A stretch of DNA of 6,753 nt. Origin: an uncultured Clostridia bacterium (GTDB taxonomy: Bacteria > Bacillota > Clostridia > Oscillospirales > Acutalibacteraceae). The notes under the pieces were generated by a model. The model searched no databases. It had not been told where the DNA came from and worked only from the letters and a program-made list of their open reading frames with translations. A program made the translations under genes and the position numbers. How positions within the stretch are numbered: position 1 is the first letter of the stretch; every line of letters starts with the position of its first letter. The stretch spans positions 1-6,753 of the forward strand of contig CAMBQD010000055.1 of assembly GCA_945869905.1 (NCBI GenBank). The letters run 5' to 3'. Of this stretch, positions 5,494 through 6,753 are shown one piece after another.

Positions 5494-6717
5494 ATGAGCA
5501 AAATTGTTGTTATCGGCGGCGGTGCCGCCGGTCTTTTGTGCGCGGCAAAAAGTGCAATTAAGGGCAATGACGTAACTGTTTTGGAAAAAATGGACAGACC
5601 TGCCAGAAAGCTGATGATAACAGGCAAGGGTAGGTGTAATGTTACAAACGCTGTGTTTGACCTTGAGGAGCTTATTTCCTTTGTTCCCACTAATCCTCGG
5701 TTTATGTACTCGGCCTTTTCCGAATTTATGCCATACGATACTATGGCGCTTTTTGAGGAGCTGGGTGTTCCGCTTAAGATTGAAAGGGGAAACAGAGTGT
5801 TCCCGCAAAGCGATAAAGCAGTTGATATCGTGGACGCACTTGTTAATTACTGCAAAAGCAGTGGCGCAGAAATTGTACACGGCACAGCCAAGGCGTTTGA
5901 GTGTGATGACGGCAGAATTACTGCAGTTGTCCTTGATGATAAAAGAAAAATACCCTGCGACATAGTTGCACTGTGCACCGGCGGTAAAAGCTATCCACTT
6001 ACCGGCTCCACCGGCGACGGCTATGTGCTGGCAAAATCAGTGGGACATACAGTGACGGATATTAAGCCAAGCCTTGTACCCCTTGTTTGCTCTGATAATT
6101 TTGTTCCAAGGCTTCAGGGACTGTCCTTAAAAAATATTTCCGTCAGGCTTTATGAGGATGAAAAGGAAATATATTCCGATTTCGGCGAAATGCTTTTCAC
6201 TCATTACGGCGTTTCGGGTCCTGTAATTCTGTCCGCCTCAAGCCATATTAGAGATATGGGTAAAAGAAAATATAAAATCTCAATTGATTTAAAGCCCGCC
6301 CTTGACGAGCCTACTCTTGATAAGCGTATTCAAAGGGATTTTCTTGAGCTTTCAAATAAAGATTTCATAAATTCTTTAAATAAACTGTTGCCTAAAAAAC
6401 TAATTCCTGTTATAGTTTTACTCAGTGGTATTGAGCCATCTGTAAAGGTTAATCAGATTACAAGGGAGCAAAGACTCGGTCTTGTAAGGCTGATTAAAAA
6501 TTTGACAGTGAATATTTTGGACTTTAGACCGGTGGAGGAGGCAATAATCACCTCCGGCGGTATAAATGTTAAGGAAATAAACCCAAAAACAATGCAGTCA
6601 AAAATAGTTGATAATCTTTTCTTTGCAGGGGAAATTATTGATGTTGACGCATATACCGGAGGCTTTAATTTGCAGATTGCATTTTCAACGGCAGCTCTGT
6701 GCGCAGAGAATATGTGA
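5494..6717 (+). CDS. HI0933/YhiN/BaiN-like FAD-dependent oxidoreductase
   Basis: A 407-residue flavoprotein. The N-terminal Rossmann fold shows VVIGGGAAGLLCA (5-17, GxGxxG) and E31 at the end of strand 2 for the FAD ribose. The family block KLMITGKGRCNVTN follows at 39-52. Further family blocks are CTGGKSYPLTGSTGDGY (161-177), FTHYGVSGPVIL (235-246), TSGGIN (353-358) and the C-terminal FAD-closing LFFAGEIIDVDAYTGGFN (375-392). Length and blocks fit the family annotated as NAD(P)/FAD-dependent oxidoreductase, BaiN/YhiN or 'aminoacetone oxidase'. One clostridial member, BaiN, has been linked to bile acid reduction, but most members are of unknown substrate and occur in bacteria without bile acid pathways, so no such role is claimed. 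AGGAG lies 8 bases before the ATG, and the gap to the ABC-F stop is 27 bases, so the two genes share a transcript. A further gene begins 30 bases downstream. Confidence 0.92.
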   Translation: MSKIVVIGGGAAGLLCAAKSAIKGNDVTVLEKMDRPARKLMITGKGRCNVTNAVFDLEELISFVPTNPRFMYSAFSEFMPYDTMALFEELGVPLKIERGNRVFPQSDKAVDIVDALVNYCKSSGAEIVHGTAKAFECDDGRITAVVLDDKRKIPCDIVALCTGGKSYPLTGSTGDGYVLAKSVGHTVTDIKPSLVPLVCSDNFVPRLQGLSLKNISVRLYEDEKEIYSDFGEMLFTHYGVSGPVILSASSHIRDMGKRKYKISIDLKPALDEPTLDKRIQRDFLELSNKDFINSLNKLLPKKLIPVIVLLSGIEPSVKVNQITREQRLGLVRLIKNLTVNILDFRPVEEAIITSGGINVKEINPKTMQSKIVDNLFFAGEIIDVDAYTGGFNLQIAFSTAALCAENM

Positions 6718-6747
6718 GGCTTTATGTAAGTATAAGGAGAAATAATT

Positions 6748-6753
6748 ATGATT
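6748..6753 (+). CDS. Start of a downstream gene (first two codons only)
   Basis: AAGGAGA (6734-6740) lies 7 bases before ATG ATT at the very end of the window, a strong ribosome binding site and start, 30 bases after the flavoprotein stop. Only Met-Ile is visible. From memory, in many Clostridia this flavoprotein gene is followed by cytidylate kinase (cmk), whose product often starts with Met-Ile, but two residues do not prove it. Confidence 0.5.

Noticed and set aside
5469..5880. Two overlapping minus-strand open frames (73 and 135 codons) opposite the flavoprotein gene
   Set aside because: Both are antisense to the FAD-binding N-terminus, overlap each other in different frames and show no domain.
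5639..5965. 108-codon plus-strand open frame inside the flavoprotein gene
   Set aside because: It is out of frame with a gene whose motifs are continuous before, through and after it; there is no sign of a frameshift.
1..6753. Defence island, prophage, transposon or CRISPR content
   Set aside because: All genes belong to common core families; there are no integrase, transposase or phage motifs, no repeat-spacer pattern and no abrupt composition change visible by eye.

Overview
The window looks like chromosomal DNA of an endospore-forming, AT-rich Firmicute in the class Clostridia (G+C roughly 40% by eye, not computed). The main reasons are the 5' part of a pro-sigma-K gene, strong GGAG/AGGAG ribosome binding sites, and protein families that are typical there: an Rrf2 regulator, a small-type ManA, DUF378, an ABC-F ATPase and a BaiN/YhiN-like flavoprotein. 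I saw no mobile element, CRISPR array, tRNA, rRNA or clear riboswitch. No gene-free stretch exceeds 170 bases.

Left part (1-835, minus strand): the N-terminal 108 codons of sigma-K run off the window edge. Upstream of them, in the same direction, lies a small amidase-like protein of the 'GGDCTNF' family (PF12671 type). Its expected catalytic Cys is a Tyr here. Sigma-E-like -10 sequences lie upstream of both genes, which hints at a small mother-cell sporulation cluster.

Divergent intergenic region (836-1001): it holds a nested set of inverted repeats (861-933) and a good sigma-A promoter (TTGAAA-N17-TATTAT, with a TGn extension) for the next operon.

Middle (1002-2205, plus strand): an Rrf2 regulator with three Cys placed like an IscR Fe-S site is followed 12 bases later by TcdA, the enzyme that cyclises t6A37 in tRNA. 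A strong hairpin flanked by an A-tract and a T-tract ends this operon and probably also serves the convergent genes.

Right-middle (2224-3523, minus strand): a class I mannose-6-phosphate isomerase (ManA) has its own promoter. It is followed by a two-helix DUF378 membrane protein, with an 11-bp hairpin between them.

Right part (3571-6753, plus strand): an ABC-F translation-type ATPase and a HI0933/YhiN/BaiN-like FAD-binding protein are closely spaced. A ribosome binding site and ATG for a third gene sit at the window edge, so this is probably an operon of at least three genes.

Most of this is ordinary core genome. The observations most worth a second look are the Cys-to-Tyr change in the amidase-like protein and the nested repeats in the divergent promoter region. 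I see no evidence for a wholly new system.
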